Shown piece after piece: positions 1 to 9,449 of a stretch of DNA of 64,000 nucleotides. Each line of letters opens with the position of its first letter. Positions within the stretch are counted from its first letter, which is position 1. Under the pieces are notes generated by a model. The model made no database searches, had not been told where the DNA came from, and worked only from the letters and a program-made list of their open reading frames with translations. Made by a program: the position numbers and the translations under genes. This stretch comes from Herbiconiux aconitum (GTDB lineage Bacteria; Actinomycetota; Actinomycetes; Actinomycetales; Microbacteriaceae). The stretch is taken from contig NZ_JANLCM010000001.1 in NCBI RefSeq assembly GCF_024979235.1, positions 372,001 through 436,000 of the forward strand, in the 5' to 3' direction.

Positions 1-127
1 GCGAGCCGACCGACACATCCGTCCAGAGATGGATGCGTTCCTCCTCGGCCAGCAGCCGCAGCTGGTGGCCGTGCATCGGGCCCGCGGAGTCGAGGCTTCC
101 GAGAATGAAGAGTCGAATGGATGACAC
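1..127 (-). CDS. PadR-family transcriptional regulator, N-terminal part (cut by window start)
   Basis: Forty-two residues are visible, starting at GTG 127 and running off the left edge. The segment begins VSSIRLFILGSLDSAGPMHG and continues HQLRLLAEEERIHLWTDVSVGS. This is the first winged-helix segment of PadR regulators, where a hydrophobic 'ILGSL' helix is followed by an S/A-G-P-M-H-G-(H/Y) turn and an aromatic residue. PadR proteins are small dimeric repressors, often of neighbouring transporter or stress genes. The gene is divergent from xylulokinase, with about 130 bp between the starts. The target and the C-terminal dimerisation part cannot be seen. The start is uncertain because no strong ribosome site precedes it. 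Confidence 0.7.
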   Translation of the reverse strand, partial: MSSIRLFILGSLDSAGPMHGHQLRLLAEEERIHLWTDVSVGS

Positions 128-260
128 GCGACTACTCTCGCATGACTAGTTGCGTGACGTCAACCGAGCCCGCTCTTTTGCGTGGGCGCGGGCCGTGAAA
201 TATGTTGTCACTGAGAACTTTTAGTCCGCCCGCATCGCTCAGGCCCCAGGAGACACACCA
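128..260. promoter_or_regulatory. Divergent intergenic region between the PadR-type gene and xylB
   Basis: This 133-bp spacer must hold the promoters of both divergent genes. An AGGAGA ribosome site sits 8 nt before the xylB ATG. A TTGTCA hexamer at about 205 could be a -35 element for xylB, but no convincing -10 at the right spacing was found. No palindrome long enough to call a PadR operator was seen. Confidence 0.35.
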
Positions 261-1694
261 ATGACGCTCGTCGCCGGAATCGACTCGTCCACCCAGAGCT
301 GCAAGGTCGCCATCCGTGACCTCGCGACCGGGGAGCTGGTGCGCCAGGGCCGCGCGGCCCATCCGTCGGGCACCGAGGTCGATCCGCAGGCCTGGTGGGA
401 GGCGTTGGGCTCCGCGATCGCCGACGCCGGCGGCTTCGACGACGTGGCGGCCGTGTCGATCGCGGGGCAGCAGCACGGCATGGTGGTGCTGGATGCCGCG
501 GGAGAGGTCATCCGCCCCGCCCTGCTCTGGAACGACACCCGTTCCGCGGGGGCCGCGGCCGAGCTCATCGCCGAGTTCGGGGCAGCCGCACTCGCCGCCC
601 GCACCGGATCGGTGCCGGTCGCGTCGTTCACCGCCACGAAGCTGCGGTGGCTGCGGGATGCCGAGCCCTCTGCCGCCGACCGCGTCGCCGCCGTCGCGCT
701 CCCCCACGACTGGCTGACCTGGCGCCTGCGCGGCTTCGGGCCGGCATCCGCGAGCCCGCTCGGGCCGGTGCTCGACGAGCTCGTGACCGATCGCTCGGAT
801 GCGAGCGGCACCTCCTACTGGAACCCGACCGCGGGCGCCTACGACCACGAGCTGCTCGTGGCCGCCCTCGGTCATGATGCCGTGCTGCCCCGGGTTCTCG
901 GGCCGGCAGAGTCGGCGGGCACGACCGTCGCACTCTCCGCTCCCGGGCTGCCCACCCTTCCGGCCGGAATCGTGGTGGGGCCCGGCGCCGGCGACAACGC
1001 CGGAGCGGCACTCGGACTCGGCGCCACCGAAGGCGATGTCGTGGTGTCGATCGGCACGAGCGGCACGGTCTTCGCCGTCACGGGCGAACCGTCGGCCGAC
1101 GAGAGCGGCACGGTCGCCGGGTTCGCGGATGCCTCGGGCGCGTTTCTTCCGCTGGTCGCCACGCTGAACGCGGCGCGCATCCTCGACGCCACCGCAGCGC
1201 TGCTCGGAGTCGACCACGACACGCTCGGGTCGCTCGCGCTCGCCGCGGCGCCGGGCGCCGACGGACTCGTGCTGCAGCCCTACTTCGAGGGCGAGCGCAC
1301 GCCGAACCTGCCGGACGCCACCGCGACCCTGTTCGGCATGACCCTCGCCTCGACCACCCGCGAGGGCCTCGCACGCGCCGCCATCGAGGGACTGCTCTGC
1401 GGTCTCGCCGACGGGCTCGACGCGCTGCGCCGGGTGGGCGTCGAGCCGTCGCGCATCCTGTTGATCGGCGGAGCGGCGATGAATCCCGCCGTGCAGGCGA
1501 TCGCGGCCCAGGTGTTCGATGTGCCGGTGACCGTGCCCGAGCCCGGGGAGTACGTGGCCGACGGCGCCGCCGTGCAGGCCGGCTGGGCGTTCAGCGGCAC
1601 CCGCCCGACGTGGGGCGTCTCGGTGGCGGCGTCGCCCGCTGCCGACTTCCGCTCCGTCATCCGCGAGCAGTACGCGGCGCGCGCCGCGCGCTAG
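261..1694 (+). CDS. xylB: Xylulokinase (FGGY family carbohydrate kinase)
   Basis: 477 residues, the usual length of XylB. It phosphorylates D-xylulose to D-xylulose 5-phosphate for entry into the pentose phosphate pathway. The N-terminal FGGY lobe starts with a phosphate-binding strand-turn containing DSSTQS (residues 8-13), followed by the [10 protein letters not shown] segment near residue 70 typical of xylulokinases. The second lobe contains [13 protein letters not shown] with the presumed catalytic Asp at residue 245, a [10 protein letters not shown] motif near 265, and [13 protein letters not shown] near 405. An AGGAGA site lies 8 nt before the ATG. Its stop abuts the stop of the convergent permease gene with no gap. 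The adjoining sugar importer and regulator suggest a pentose or pentoside use locus, but the substrate of the importer is inferred only. A related FGGY kinase of different specificity is the main alternative. Confidence 0.9.
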   Translation: MTLVAGIDSSTQSCKVAIRDLATGELVRQGRAAHPSGTEVDPQAWWEALGSAIADAGGFDDVAAVSIAGQQHGMVVLDAAGEVIRPALLWNDTRSAGAAAELIAEFGAAALAARTGSVPVASFTATKLRWLRDAEPSAADRVAAVALPHDWLTWRLRGFGPASASPLGPVLDELVTDRSDASGTSYWNPTAGAYDHELLVAALGHDAVLPRVLGPAESAGTTVALSAPGLPTLPAGIVVGPGAGDNAGAALGLGATEGDVVVSIGTSGTVFAVTGEPSADESGTVAGFADASGAFLPLVATLNAARILDATAALLGVDHDTLGSLALAAAPGADGLVLQPYFEGERTPNLPDATATLFGMTLASTTREGLARAAIEGLLCGLADGLDALRRVGVEPSRILLIGGAAMNPAVQAIAAQVFDVPVTVPEPGEYVADGAAVQAGWAFSGTRPTWGVSVAASPAADFRSVIREQYAARAAR

Positions 1695-2618
1695 TCAGCC
1701 CTTGGTGGCGCCGGCCGTCAGGTCGGCCTTCCAGAACCGCTGCAACGAGACCATCAGCACCACGAGCAGGATCGCCGAGACCGCCGAGCCGGTGACGACC
1801 AGCTGGTAGAACATCGGGTCGCGCTGGGTCTGCGAGTTCCAGAGCGTGAGCCCCAGCGTGATGGGGAAGGTCTCGGTGCGGTTCAGCATCACGAGCGGAA
1901 GCAGGTAGTTGTTCCAGATCGTGACGAACTGGAACAGGAAGATCGTGACCAGAGCGGGCATCATCATCCGGGTGGCGATGGACCCGAAGATGCGCAGGTC
2001 GCCGGCGCCGTCGATGCGGGCCGCCTCGATCACCTCGTCGGGCACCGCGGCGTTCGCGTGGATGCGCGCCAGGTACACGCCGAACGGGCTCACCATGCTC
2101 GGCAGCAGCACCGCCCAGTACGTTCCGGTCAGCCCCACCGAGTTGAGCAGGAAGTACAGCGGCAGCGCGATGACCGTGGCGGGAACCAGCACGCCACCGA
2201 GGATGATCGAGAACAACGTCTCGCGGCCCCGGAAGACGTACTTCGCGAGCGCATACCCGCAGGCCGCCGAGATGACCATCGCCACGAAGGCGCCGACCGC
2301 GGCGTAGAGCACGCTGTTCAGAATCCAGACGGAGAAGATGCCGTTGTCCTGCGTGAAGACGTTCACGAGGTTCTGCCAGGCCTGCGGCGAATCGGAGAAC
2401 CAGAGACCGAAGCTGTTGAACAACTGCCCCGGCGTCTTCGTGGCGGCGATGAGCACCCAGACGATCGGCAGCAAGAAGTAGATGCCGGCCAGCACGAGGA
2501 TGCCGTTCACGACGATCGAGCTGCCGACCGGTTGCTTGATGCGCTGCGAGCGGGCTCGGGTGCGGTCGTTCGAACTCTTCTGGGCGCCGGGGCGCGAGCG
2601 GTACTGCGAGCGGTTCAC
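1695..2618 (-). CDS. Carbohydrate ABC transporter permease (MalG/LacG type)
   Basis: About 307 residues with six predicted membrane segments. It carries the binding-protein-dependent permease EAA loop, here EVIEAARIDGAGDLRIFGSI, which docks the ATPase subunit. Family: MalG-like inner permease of CUT1 sugar importers. The start was chosen at GTG 2618, which overlaps the TGA of the upstream permease gene by 4 nt (GTGA). A second in-frame GTG lies 3 nt earlier. Much longer in-frame extensions exist but overlap the upstream gene and are shadows. It is the last gene of the operon binding protein - permease - permease. No ATP-binding gene is present, so a shared MsiK-type ATPase encoded elsewhere is inferred. 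Confidence 0.9.
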   Translation of the reverse strand: MNRSQYRSRPGAQKSSNDRTRARSQRIKQPVGSSIVVNGILVLAGIYFLLPIVWVLIAATKTPGQLFNSFGLWFSDSPQAWQNLVNVFTQDNGIFSVWILNSVLYAAVGAFVAMVISAACGYALAKYVFRGRETLFSIILGGVLVPATVIALPLYFLLNSVGLTGTYWAVLLPSMVSPFGVYLARIHANAAVPDEVIEAARIDGAGDLRIFGSIATRMMMPALVTIFLFQFVTIWNNYLLPLVMLNRTETFPITLGLTLWNSQTQRDPMFYQLVVTGSAVSAILLVVLMVSLQRFWKADLTAGATKG

Positions 2619-3526
2619 CACGCGCGGTTTCCCTTCCGGTTGACCAGGCGCAGGAAGCCGAACGAGAACACGAAGCCGATCACGGCCACGATGACGGCCA
2701 TGGCGGCGGCGAGGCTCGGGTTGCCCTCGGCGAACGACTGGTTGTAGGCGGCGAGGTTCGGTGTGAAGTCCGAACTGATCGCCGTGGTGAGCGGGCGGAG
2801 CACGAGCGGTTCGACGAACAGCTGCAGCGTGCCGATGATGGTGAAGACCGTGACGAGGATGACGGATGGACGAACCAACGGAAGCTTGATGTTCCAGGTG
2901 ATCGACCATTCGGATGCGCCGTCGATGCGGGCGGCCTCGTACAGTTCGGTCGGGATCGCGTTCAGAGCTGCGATCAGGATGAGCATGTTGTAGCCCGCGA
3001 AGCCCCACAGCGCGATGTTCGCGATGGCGAACAGCACACCGCTGGACGACAGCGGGTCGATGTCGATTCCGACGGCTGCGAGTCCCTGGAGCACCGGACT
3101 GGTGGCGGGGATGTAGAGGAAGCCCCAGAGCAGGGCGGCGATGACGCCGGGCACGCCGTACGGCACGAAGTAGAGCACGCGGAAGAAGCGGGGCCAGCGG
3201 GCCCGCGCCGATTCGAGCAGCAGGGCGAGACCGAGCGCGGTCACCACCATGAGCGGCACCTCGATCAGCGAGAACAGCAGGAGCCGGCCGAGGCTCTCGA
3301 CGAACGACGGCGTGCTGAGGGCGGCGGTGTAGTTGTCGAGGAAGACGAAGACCTTCTCCGGCGCCCCGAAGCCGAGGCCGGAGGCCTTCGTGGAGAACAG
3401 GCTGTCGACGATCGCGTAGATGATCGGCGCGATGAAGAACAGCGCGAACATGATCACGAAGGGAAGCGTCAGAACCCAGAGGGCGGGCCGGAAGCGCCGC
3501 TTCGGGCGGGTGGCGGTGAGTGTCAT
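2615..3526 (-). CDS. Carbohydrate ABC transporter permease (MalF/LacF type)
   Basis: 303 residues. The protein starts MTLTATRPKRRFRPALWVLT, a basic N-terminus before the first membrane helix, and has six helices in the MalF-like arrangement. The EAA loop reads ELYEAARIDGASEWSITWNI. The ATG at 3526 was preferred over an upstream in-frame start because GAGGAAC lies about 9 nt ahead of it and the extra 20 residues look non-coding. It pairs with the next permease, whose start overlaps its stop by 4 nt, so the two are translationally coupled. Together with the binding lipoprotein it forms a CUT1-type sugar importer. Confidence 0.9.
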   Translation of the reverse strand: MTLTATRPKRRFRPALWVLTLPFVIMFALFFIAPIIYAIVDSLFSTKASGLGFGAPEKVFVFLDNYTAALSTPSFVESLGRLLLFSLIEVPLMVVTALGLALLLESARARWPRFFRVLYFVPYGVPGVIAALLWGFLYIPATSPVLQGLAAVGIDIDPLSSSGVLFAIANIALWGFAGYNMLILIAALNAIPTELYEAARIDGASEWSITWNIKLPLVRPSVILVTVFTIIGTLQLFVEPLVLRPLTTAISSDFTPNLAAYNQSFAEGNPSLAAAMAVIVAVIGFVFSFGFLRLVNRKGNRAW

Positions 3527-3602
3527 TGTCGTATCTGTTCCTCGACTCGGGTGTCGGGTGGAGAACGGGGCGGGGTGCCTGGGCACCCCGCCCCGCGCGT
3601 CG

Positions 3603-4940
3603 TCAGTTGACGGAGATCCCCTTGGCCTTCAGGGCAGCGACCATGTCGTCCTGGGTCTTCGTGTAGGCATCCGTCAGCGGGGTGCCACCCTCGACCGCGC
3701 TCTTGACGTTGTCGGTGAGCGAGGAGAACAGGGTGGAGGACAGCGGCGGCCACTTCCAGGAGGTGTCCACCGCGGCATCCGAGGCGGCGAAGACGTCCCA
3801 GATGTCCTGCCCTCCGTAGAAGGAGAACACGTCGGGGTCGTTCTGCAGCGAGGTGATCTGCGAGGTGTCGGCGATGGCGGGCCAGCCGGCACCGACGTTC
3901 GTGAGGATGTTCACGCTCTCCGGGTCGGAATTCAGCCAGAGTGCGAACTCTGCCGCCTCCTTCGGGTGCTTCGAGCCCTTGAGCACGGCGCTCGCCGAGC
4001 CACCGGCCCAGGTGGCCGAGACGTCTTGACCGGCCTGCCACTGCGGCATGGCGCCGACGGCCCACTTGCCTGCGGTGTCGGGCGCGGTTCCGCGGAGGAT
4101 CGCATCGGCCCACGAGCCGGAGATCCAGGTCGCGACGTTTCCGTTCTGGATGTCGGCGTTCCACTCGCTCGAGAAGTCGGCCTCGATCTTCACGAGGCCC
4201 TCGTCGATCAGCTTCTGCCAGAACTCGGCCACCTTGAGGGTGGACGCATCGGCGATGTCCACGTTCCAGGCGTCGTCGGAGGTCGAGAACCAGTTGGCCC
4301 CGCCCTGCTGCGAGAGGCCGATCAGCCAGGGCGCCTGGTTGAACGCGAACGCGGTGATGTACTTGTTCGGGTCGGAGGCGTGGATCGTCTTCGCGGCCTG
4401 GTAGTACTCGTCCCAGGTGGTGGGGTACGCGATTCCGAGCGAGTCGAAGATGTCTTTGCGGTAGAACTGGCCGAGCGGGCCCGAGGCCTGCGGCACGGCG
4501 TAGACCTTGTCGTTGAAGACGCCGGTGTCCCATTGCCAGGGCACGAACAGGTCGGAGGAGTCGCCGACGTAATCGGTGATGTCTTCGAGCGCGTCGTTGA
4601 CGAGGAAGTCGGGGATGGCGTCGTAGCCGAGCTGAGCGACGTCGGCGGGATTGCCCGCCTGCACAGCCGACAGCATCTTGGCGTAGCCGCCGTCGGGGCC
4701 GGCGGTGACCGTCTCCAGCGTCACCTTGACGTCGTCGTGGGAGGCGTTGAACGCGTCGACCGCCTGGTCGATGTTCGGCACCCAGGACTGGAAGGTGATC
4801 TGCACGGGGTTCTCGGCCGAGGCGGTCGACGCAGTGTCGCCGCCGCTGCTCGAGCAGGCGGCGAGGCTCGCGGCGACACCGACGGTGACGACGCCGGCGA
4901 TTGCCAGCCGGATGGATCGATGGGTTCGGAGTCCGAACAT
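3603..4940 (-). CDS. Sugar ABC transporter substrate-binding lipoprotein (family 1 extracellular)
   Basis: About 445 residues. A type II signal peptide is visible: basic MFGLRTHRSIR, a hydrophobic stretch, then the lipobox LAAC followed by SSSGGD, so the mature protein is lipid-anchored outside the membrane. The body has the family-1 solute-binding pattern (ITFQSWVPNIDQAVDAFNAS near the mature start, the 'NPADVAQLGYDAIPDFL' segment, and 'AEFALWLNSDPESVN' towards the C-terminus). It would capture sugar and deliver it to the two permeases downstream. Two adjacent ATGs (4943 and 4940) follow an AAGGAG site. 4940 gives the better spacing, and a TTG at 4955 is unlikely. The ligand is unknown; neighbouring xylulokinase hints at pentose or pentoside. 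Confidence 0.88.
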   Translation of the reverse strand: MFGLRTHRSIRLAIAGVVTVGVAASLAACSSSGGDTASTASAENPVQITFQSWVPNIDQAVDAFNASHDDVKVTLETVTAGPDGGYAKMLSAVQAGNPADVAQLGYDAIPDFLVNDALEDITDYVGDSSDLFVPWQWDTGVFNDKVYAVPQASGPLGQFYRKDIFDSLGIAYPTTWDEYYQAAKTIHASDPNKYITAFAFNQAPWLIGLSQQGGANWFSTSDDAWNVDIADASTLKVAEFWQKLIDEGLVKIEADFSSEWNADIQNGNVATWISGSWADAILRGTAPDTAGKWAVGAMPQWQAGQDVSATWAGGSASAVLKGSKHPKEAAEFALWLNSDPESVNILTNVGAGWPAIADTSQITSLQNDPDVFSFYGGQDIWDVFAASDAAVDTSWKWPPLSSTLFSSLTDNVKSAVEGGTPLTDAYTKTQDDMVAALKAKGISVN

Positions 4941-5070
4941 CATGCTCCTTTGCAAAAATGTGATGCGAGGGTCGGGATGTGGTGCGAACCGAGATTACGT
5001 CGAAGCGAATGCCCTAATACATGGTGGATCGCGTCGAATCCATGGACATTTCTACGGCCGCGCCGCACTA
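4941..5070 (-). promoter_or_regulatory. Leader/promoter region of the sugar importer operon
   Basis: This 130-bp gap separates the stop of the AraC-type gene from the start of the binding protein gene. It contains the AAGGAG ribosome site right before the start and a relatively AT-rich stretch (about 4990-5050) where the promoter and regulator site probably lie. No clear direct-repeat AraC site could be assigned by eye. Confidence 0.35.
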
Positions 5071-5988
5071 TCAACCCTTTCGCTGCGCGCGGTACACCGA
5101 GGGGCTCACGCCGTGCGTGCGACGGAATTGACGCGAGAAATAGAACTGGTCGTGCATCCCGACCTCCCGGCCGACCTCCGCGATGGGCAAGGTCGTGGTG
5201 TCGAGGAGCCTGCGCGCCCGGGCCATCTTGAGTGCGGTGTGGTGGGCGAGCACCCCTCCGCCGGTCGCGTCGCGGAACAGCGCGCTCAGGTGCGACGACG
5301 ACACCCCCACCAGCGCGGCGAGCTCCGGCACCCGGATGGCGCCGTCGACGCGTTCCTCGAGGTAGCGCATGGCGCGCTCGAGCGGTTCGCCCTGCTCGGG
5401 GAGCCGACGATCGACGGCGAGCTGGGTGAGCATCCGCCACGCCATTCCCGCGGTCGAGAGCAGTCGCGCCGGCGACTGGTCTCGTTCGAGCGACGCGACG
5501 ATCTCATCGAGCATGGCCGTCACCCGGTCGATGGCACGGAGCGACACCGTGATGCGACTCGGCTCGATGTCGGCCGCCTCCACCAGCTCCGGCACGTCGG
5601 CGCCCCGCACATGGCACCACCAGATCGTCCATGGCTCGGTCTCAGAAGCTCCATAGGAGTGCGGCACGCCGCCCGGGATCACGATCGCCGTGGAGGGACC
5701 GATGCGTGTCTGCACCCCCTGCGCCTCCACCCAGCCCGACCCGGCGACGCAGACGATCACGATCGTCTCCTCCGCTCCAGCCGGTCGGTGACGCCCGTGA
5801 GCATGGGCATGCGGAAAATATCCGGCATCGGTGACGACCAGCCGTCGGGTGACCGGCCGAGCGAGCGCCTCGGCCACGAGCGGGCGAGGCACCACACACA
5901 ACCGTTGATTGTCGAAGCCGACCGCGCGTTCCATGGCGCAATTCTGCCATGCCAGCGGATCATCCATCTTCAGGCCATCATCTGCCAT
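5071..5988 (-). CDS. AraC-family transcriptional regulator with N-terminal cupin sensor
   Basis: Up to 305 residues. Residues about 30-180 form an AraC-type sugar-sensing beta-barrel (HAHAHGRHRPAG, then GSGWVEAQG, then IPGGVPHSYGA and a WTIWW strand). The last 100 residues hold the double helix-turn-helix, ending with the family signature IAEVGREVGMHDQFYFSRQF...GVSPSVYR. It most probably activates the adjacent importer operon and the divergent DUF5107/hydrolase genes when sugar is bound. The start is uncertain: ATG at 5988, 5967 and 5934 are all in frame, none with a strong ribosome site. The first was kept, but 5934 (MERAVGFDN) would still leave the sensor domain intact. Confidence 0.85.
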   Translation of the reverse strand: MADDGLKMDDPLAWQNCAMERAVGFDNQRLCVVPRPLVAEALARPVTRRLVVTDAGYFPHAHAHGRHRPAGAEETIVIVCVAGSGWVEAQGVQTRIGPSTAIVIPGGVPHSYGASETEPWTIWWCHVRGADVPELVEAADIEPSRITVSLRAIDRVTAMLDEIVASLERDQSPARLLSTAGMAWRMLTQLAVDRRLPEQGEPLERAMRYLEERVDGAIRVPELAALVGVSSSHLSALFRDATGGGVLAHHTALKMARARRLLDTTTLPIAEVGREVGMHDQFYFSRQFRRTHGVSPSVYRAQRKG

Positions 5989-6010
5989 GGAGCAGCTCTC
6001 AGGATGTCCC

Positions 6011-6016
6011 TAGTCT
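6011..6016 (+). promoter_or_regulatory. Candidate -10 box (TAGTCT) for a leaderless DUF5107 transcript
   Basis: TAGTCT is followed by 7 nt and then directly by the GTG start at 6024, with no purine-rich ribosome site between. This spacing puts the transcription start at or next to the start codon. The same arrangement recurs at several other genes in this window. Confidence 0.45.
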
Positions 6017-6023
6017 CGTCGCT

Positions 6024-9000
6024 GTGACCTACGTGAACGACGACCCTGCACGCATCGAACTCCCCCCTGCGCCGGCCGACCAGCAGGCCATCCTCGACGC
6101 GGGCGGCGTCGCCTGCTGGAGCGAGCCGGTGGAGATCGGAACCTACGAGCCGGCCGACCCCGACCGCTACCCGCTCTTCCTCGACCGCCGGGTCTACCAG
6201 GGGTCGAGTGGACGGGTGTATCCCATCCCCTTCGTCGACCGGATCGCGCAGGAGAAGGCCCCGCGGCAGTGGCAGGCCATCCACCTCGAGAACCAGTGGG
6301 TGCGCCTGATGCTCCTGCCCGAGATCGGCGGCCGCATCCACATCGGCTACGACAAGACCAACGGCTACGACTTCTTCTACCGCAACAACGTCATCAAGCC
6401 CGCCCTGGTCGGCCTCGCCGGCCCGTGGATCTCCGGCGGCGTCGAGTTCAACTGGCCCCAGCACCACCGGCCCGGCACCTTCCTGCCCGTCGAGACGGCC
6501 ATCGAGCGAGCGGATGCCGGCGACGTCACCGTGTGGCACTCCGACCTCGATCCCCTGCAGCGGATGCGCGGCAGCCACGGCGTGCGCCTCCGCGGCGACA
6601 GCTCGGTGATCGAAGTCGAAGCGCGCCTCCACAACCGCACCGACGAGCCGCAGACCTTCCTCTGGTGGGCGAACGTGGCGGCGCGGTCGGATGGGAATTA
6701 CCAGTCGTTCTTTCCGACCGACGTGCGGTACGTGGCCGATCACGCCCGGCGGGCGATCACCGCGTTCCCGCGCGCCGACCGACCGTACTACGGGGTCGAC
6801 TATCCGGAGCTGGCCGACGCGGCGCATCCGGATGCCGACCGCATCGACTTCTACAGCAACATCCCGGTGCCCACCTCTTACATGATCACCGACACCGAGG
6901 ACAGCTTCTTCGGCGGCTACGACCACGACGCCCGGGCGGGCTTCGTGCACTGGGCCGACCGCACGATCGCCCCGGGCAAGAAGCAATGGACCTGGGGCAA
7001 CGGCCCGATCGGCCATGCCTGGGATGCTCAGCTCACCGACGGCGACGGGCCCTACGTCGAGCTCATGGCCGGCGTCTACACCGACAACCAGCCCGACTTC
7101 AGCTACCTCGCGCCCGGGGAGACGCGCACGTTCAGCCAGTACTGGTTCCCGATTCGGGAGCTGGGGCCGGCGCACCAGGCCGAGCGGGAGATCGCGGTGA
7201 GCCTGCAGGTCGACCGGGGCGCAGCCGCAGACGCGGGCGCGGGTGCGATCGCGGGTGCCGGTGGCGTTCGCGTTCGCGTGGGCGTCTCCAGCGCGGTGGT
7301 GCACGAGCGCGCCGTGGTGCTCGTCGAGCACCACGGAGTCGTGGTGTCGGAGTGGGAGACCCCGCTCTCGCCGGCTCAGCCGTTCGTGGGCACCGCGCTG
7401 ATCGCGACCGGCGACGACGTGAGTGACGACGAATTGCGCCTGCGGGTGCTGGCCGACGGGCGCGAACTCATCACCTGGCAGCCGCGCCCGGCGACGGATG
7501 ACTCCGGCGCGCCTGCCGAGCCCTGGGTCGCCACCGAACCGCTCCTGCCCGCCGAGGTCGAGAGCGTCGACGAGCTCTACCTGACGGGGGTGCACCTCAC
7601 CCAATACCGGCATCCGACCCGCTCGCCGCTTCCCTACTTCGAGGAGGCGCTGCGACGCGACCCGCTCGATTCGCGCGCATCCGTCGCCCTCGGTGCCGCG
7701 CTCTACCGCCGCGGTGAGTACGACAAGGCCCGCACACTGTTCGAACGGGCCCTCGGGCGGCTCACCCGCCGCAACCTCAACCCCGCCAGCGGCGAGGCGA
7801 GCTACCGCCTCGCCCTCGTGCTCGAGCGGCAGGGCGAATACGAGGCCGCTGCCGCCCACTTCGCGAAGGCCGCCTGGGATGCCGCGTGGGCGCATCCCGC
7901 TGCCCTGGCATCGGCTCGGCTCGCCCTCCGCTCCGGCCGACCGGCCGAGGCCCTGACGCACGTCGGTCAGGCACGACGGCTCGACGCCCTGAGCCCGGAG
8001 GCACGGCACCTCGAGGTCCTGGCCTTGCGCCGGCTGGGCCGCGACACCGAGGCGGCCACGTTGCTCGACGAGACGCTCGAGGCCGACCCGCTCGACCCGG
8101 TGGCTCTGGCCCTCGCCGGCCGCCCCGGTGTCGCCGACCCGAAGACGCCGCTTCTCGTCGGGGTCGGCTTCGCCCGCGCCGGGCAGTGGGATGAGGCACT
8201 GGCGGTGACGGATGCGCTCGTCGGCGCACCCGGCGCACCTGGCGCGCCTGGCGCAGCCGCTGCAGCCGCCGCACCTGGCGTGCCCAAGACATTCGGCAAT
8301 CCGGTGCCGCTGGCGCACTACCTCCGTGCCGGTTGGCTCGAGGCGCGAGGCGGCTCCGACGCCGCCCTTCGAGCCGCCGACGAGCGTGCCGCCGCTCGCG
8401 CGGCCGACAGCACCTACGCCTTCCCCGCCGGCCTCGACGAATACGACGCCCTGGTGGCGGCCATCGCCGCCGACCCGAGCGACGCCGTCGCCCCCGCTCT
8501 CCTCGGCGCCTGGCTGCTCGACGCCGGCCGCGCATCCGAAGCGCGATCGGCTCTCGACGACGCCCTGGCGAACGACTCGGCCGATCCGGTGGCCTGGCGC
8601 AACGCCGCGGTCGCCACTGTCAACACCGGTGGCGACCCCGAGACCGCCGACGACTTCTTCGCCCGCGCCCTCGAGCTCAGCCCCGACGATCCCCGTCTGG
8701 TGTTCGAACGCGACCTCCTCGCCGGCGTTCGCGGCATCGGTGCTCCGGAGCGCCTCCGCGCCATCGAGGCGCACGACCCGAGCGTTCTGGTGCGCGACGA
8801 CCTCGCGCTCAGTCACCTCGACCTGCTGCTCACGGTCGGGCGAGTCGACGACGCCGTCCGCATCCTCTCGACTCGTCGTTTCCAGCCCTTCGAAGGAGGG
8901 GAGGGCAAGGCGATCGCCGCTTATGACCGCGCCACCCTCACCGTCGCCCGCGCTCTGCTCGACACGGATGCGCGAGCTGCCGCCGAGCTGATCGCTTCCG

Positions 9001-9449
9001 GCATCGAGGTTCCCGCGAATCTCGGCGAGGGGCGGCACCCGGCCGACAGTCTGGCCGAGCGATTCGTTCTGCTCGGCGACGCCTTGGAGCGCTCGGGTGA
9101 CACCGCCGCCGCCGTCGAGGCCTGGCAGCGGGCGCGGTCGGGCGCCGGCGCCCTCGCCGTGGCTGAACGGCCCGTGGAGGCTGCCGACTACTGGTTGGGC
9201 GTGGCGCATCTGCGTCTGGACGAGTCCGACGCGGCCGAACAGGTCTGGGCCGCGCTCGATCAGCGCGCCGACCAGCTCGACCGCGAGAAGCTGCCGGTGG
9301 ACTACTTCGCCACCTCGCTGCCGGAGCTGCTGCTCTTCGACACCGACACCGCCGCCGCCCGAACCCAGACCGCGGCCGAGCTGCGAGACTTGGCGCGGAG
9401 AGGGCGGTCCGTCTCCGTCTCCGTCCCCGGATGGGAGGATGTCGCGTGA
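6024..9449 (+). CDS. DUF5107 domain protein with TPR repeats
   Basis: 1141 residues from GTG 6024; a longer in-frame extension overlaps the divergent AraC gene and lacks support. Residues about 40-330 match DUF5107, a beta-rich module resembling aldose-epimerase/galactose-mutarotase folds (RVYPIPFVDRI, then ENQWVRLMLLPEIGGRIHIG, then GPWISGGVEFNWPQHHRPGT). From about residue 530 the protein is helical with tetratricopeptide-like repeats (FEEALRRDPLDSRASVALGAALYRRGEYDKA and several later copies). A Gly-Ala-Pro stretch lies near residue 735. No signal peptide is evident, so it is probably cytoplasmic. DUF5107-TPR proteins commonly neighbour glycoside-use genes, but their reaction is not established. 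The next gene overlaps its stop by 4 nt, so the two products are probably made together. Confidence 0.85.
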   Translation: MTYVNDDPARIELPPAPADQQAILDAGGVACWSEPVEIGTYEPADPDRYPLFLDRRVYQGSSGRVYPIPFVDRIAQEKAPRQWQAIHLENQWVRLMLLPEIGGRIHIGYDKTNGYDFFYRNNVIKPALVGLAGPWISGGVEFNWPQHHRPGTFLPVETAIERADAGDVTVWHSDLDPLQRMRGSHGVRLRGDSSVIEVEARLHNRTDEPQTFLWWANVAARSDGNYQSFFPTDVRYVADHARRAITAFPRADRPYYGVDYPELADAAHPDADRIDFYSNIPVPTSYMITDTEDSFFGGYDHDARAGFVHWADRTIAPGKKQWTWGNGPIGHAWDAQLTDGDGPYVELMAGVYTDNQPDFSYLAPGETRTFSQYWFPIRELGPAHQAEREIAVSLQVDRGAAADAGAGAIAGAGGVRVRVGVSSAVVHERAVVLVEHHGVVVSEWETPLSPAQPFVGTALIATGDDVSDDELRLRVLADGRELITWQPRPATDDSGAPAEPWVATEPLLPAEVESVDELYLTGVHLTQYRHPTRSPLPYFEEALRRDPLDSRASVALGAALYRRGEYDKARTLFERALGRLTRRNLNPASGEASYRLALVLERQGEYEAAAAHFAKAAWDAAWAHPAALASARLALRSGRPAEALTHVGQARRLDALSPEARHLEVLALRRLGRDTEAATLLDETLEADPLDPVALALAGRPGVADPKTPLLVGVGFARAGQWDEALAVTDALVGAPGAPGAPGAAAAAAAPGVPKTFGNPVPLAHYLRAGWLEARGGSDAALRAADERAAARAADSTYAFPAGLDEYDALVAAIAADPSDAVAPALLGAWLLDAGRASEARSALDDALANDSADPVAWRNAAVATVNTGGDPETADDFFARALELSPDDPRLVFERDLLAGVRGIGAPERLRAIEAHDPSVLVRDDLALSHLDLLLTVGRVDDAVRILSTRRFQPFEGGEGKAIAAYDRATLTVARALLDTDARAAAELIASGIEVPANLGEGRHPADSLAERFVLLGDALERSGDTAAAVEAWQRARSGAGALAVAERPVEAADYWLGVAHLRLDESDAAEQVWAALDQRADQLDREKLPVDYFATSLPELLLFDTDTAAARTQTAAELRDLARRGRSVSVSVPGWEDVA
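8219..8283 (+). repeat. Short GC-rich in-frame repeat encoding a Gly-Ala-Pro stretch
   Basis: Four near-copies of a 9-nt unit of the type GGCGCACCT encode GAPGAPGAPG, followed by an alanine run and APGVP. The repeat is in frame inside the DUF5107/TPR gene, so copy-number change would lengthen or shorten a linker between repeats without breaking the frame. Confidence 0.6.

Noticed and set aside
3420..5231. 603-residue open frame opposite the sugar-binding lipoprotein gene
   Set aside because: No protein-like composition; the minus strand encodes a clear lipoprotein with signal peptide.
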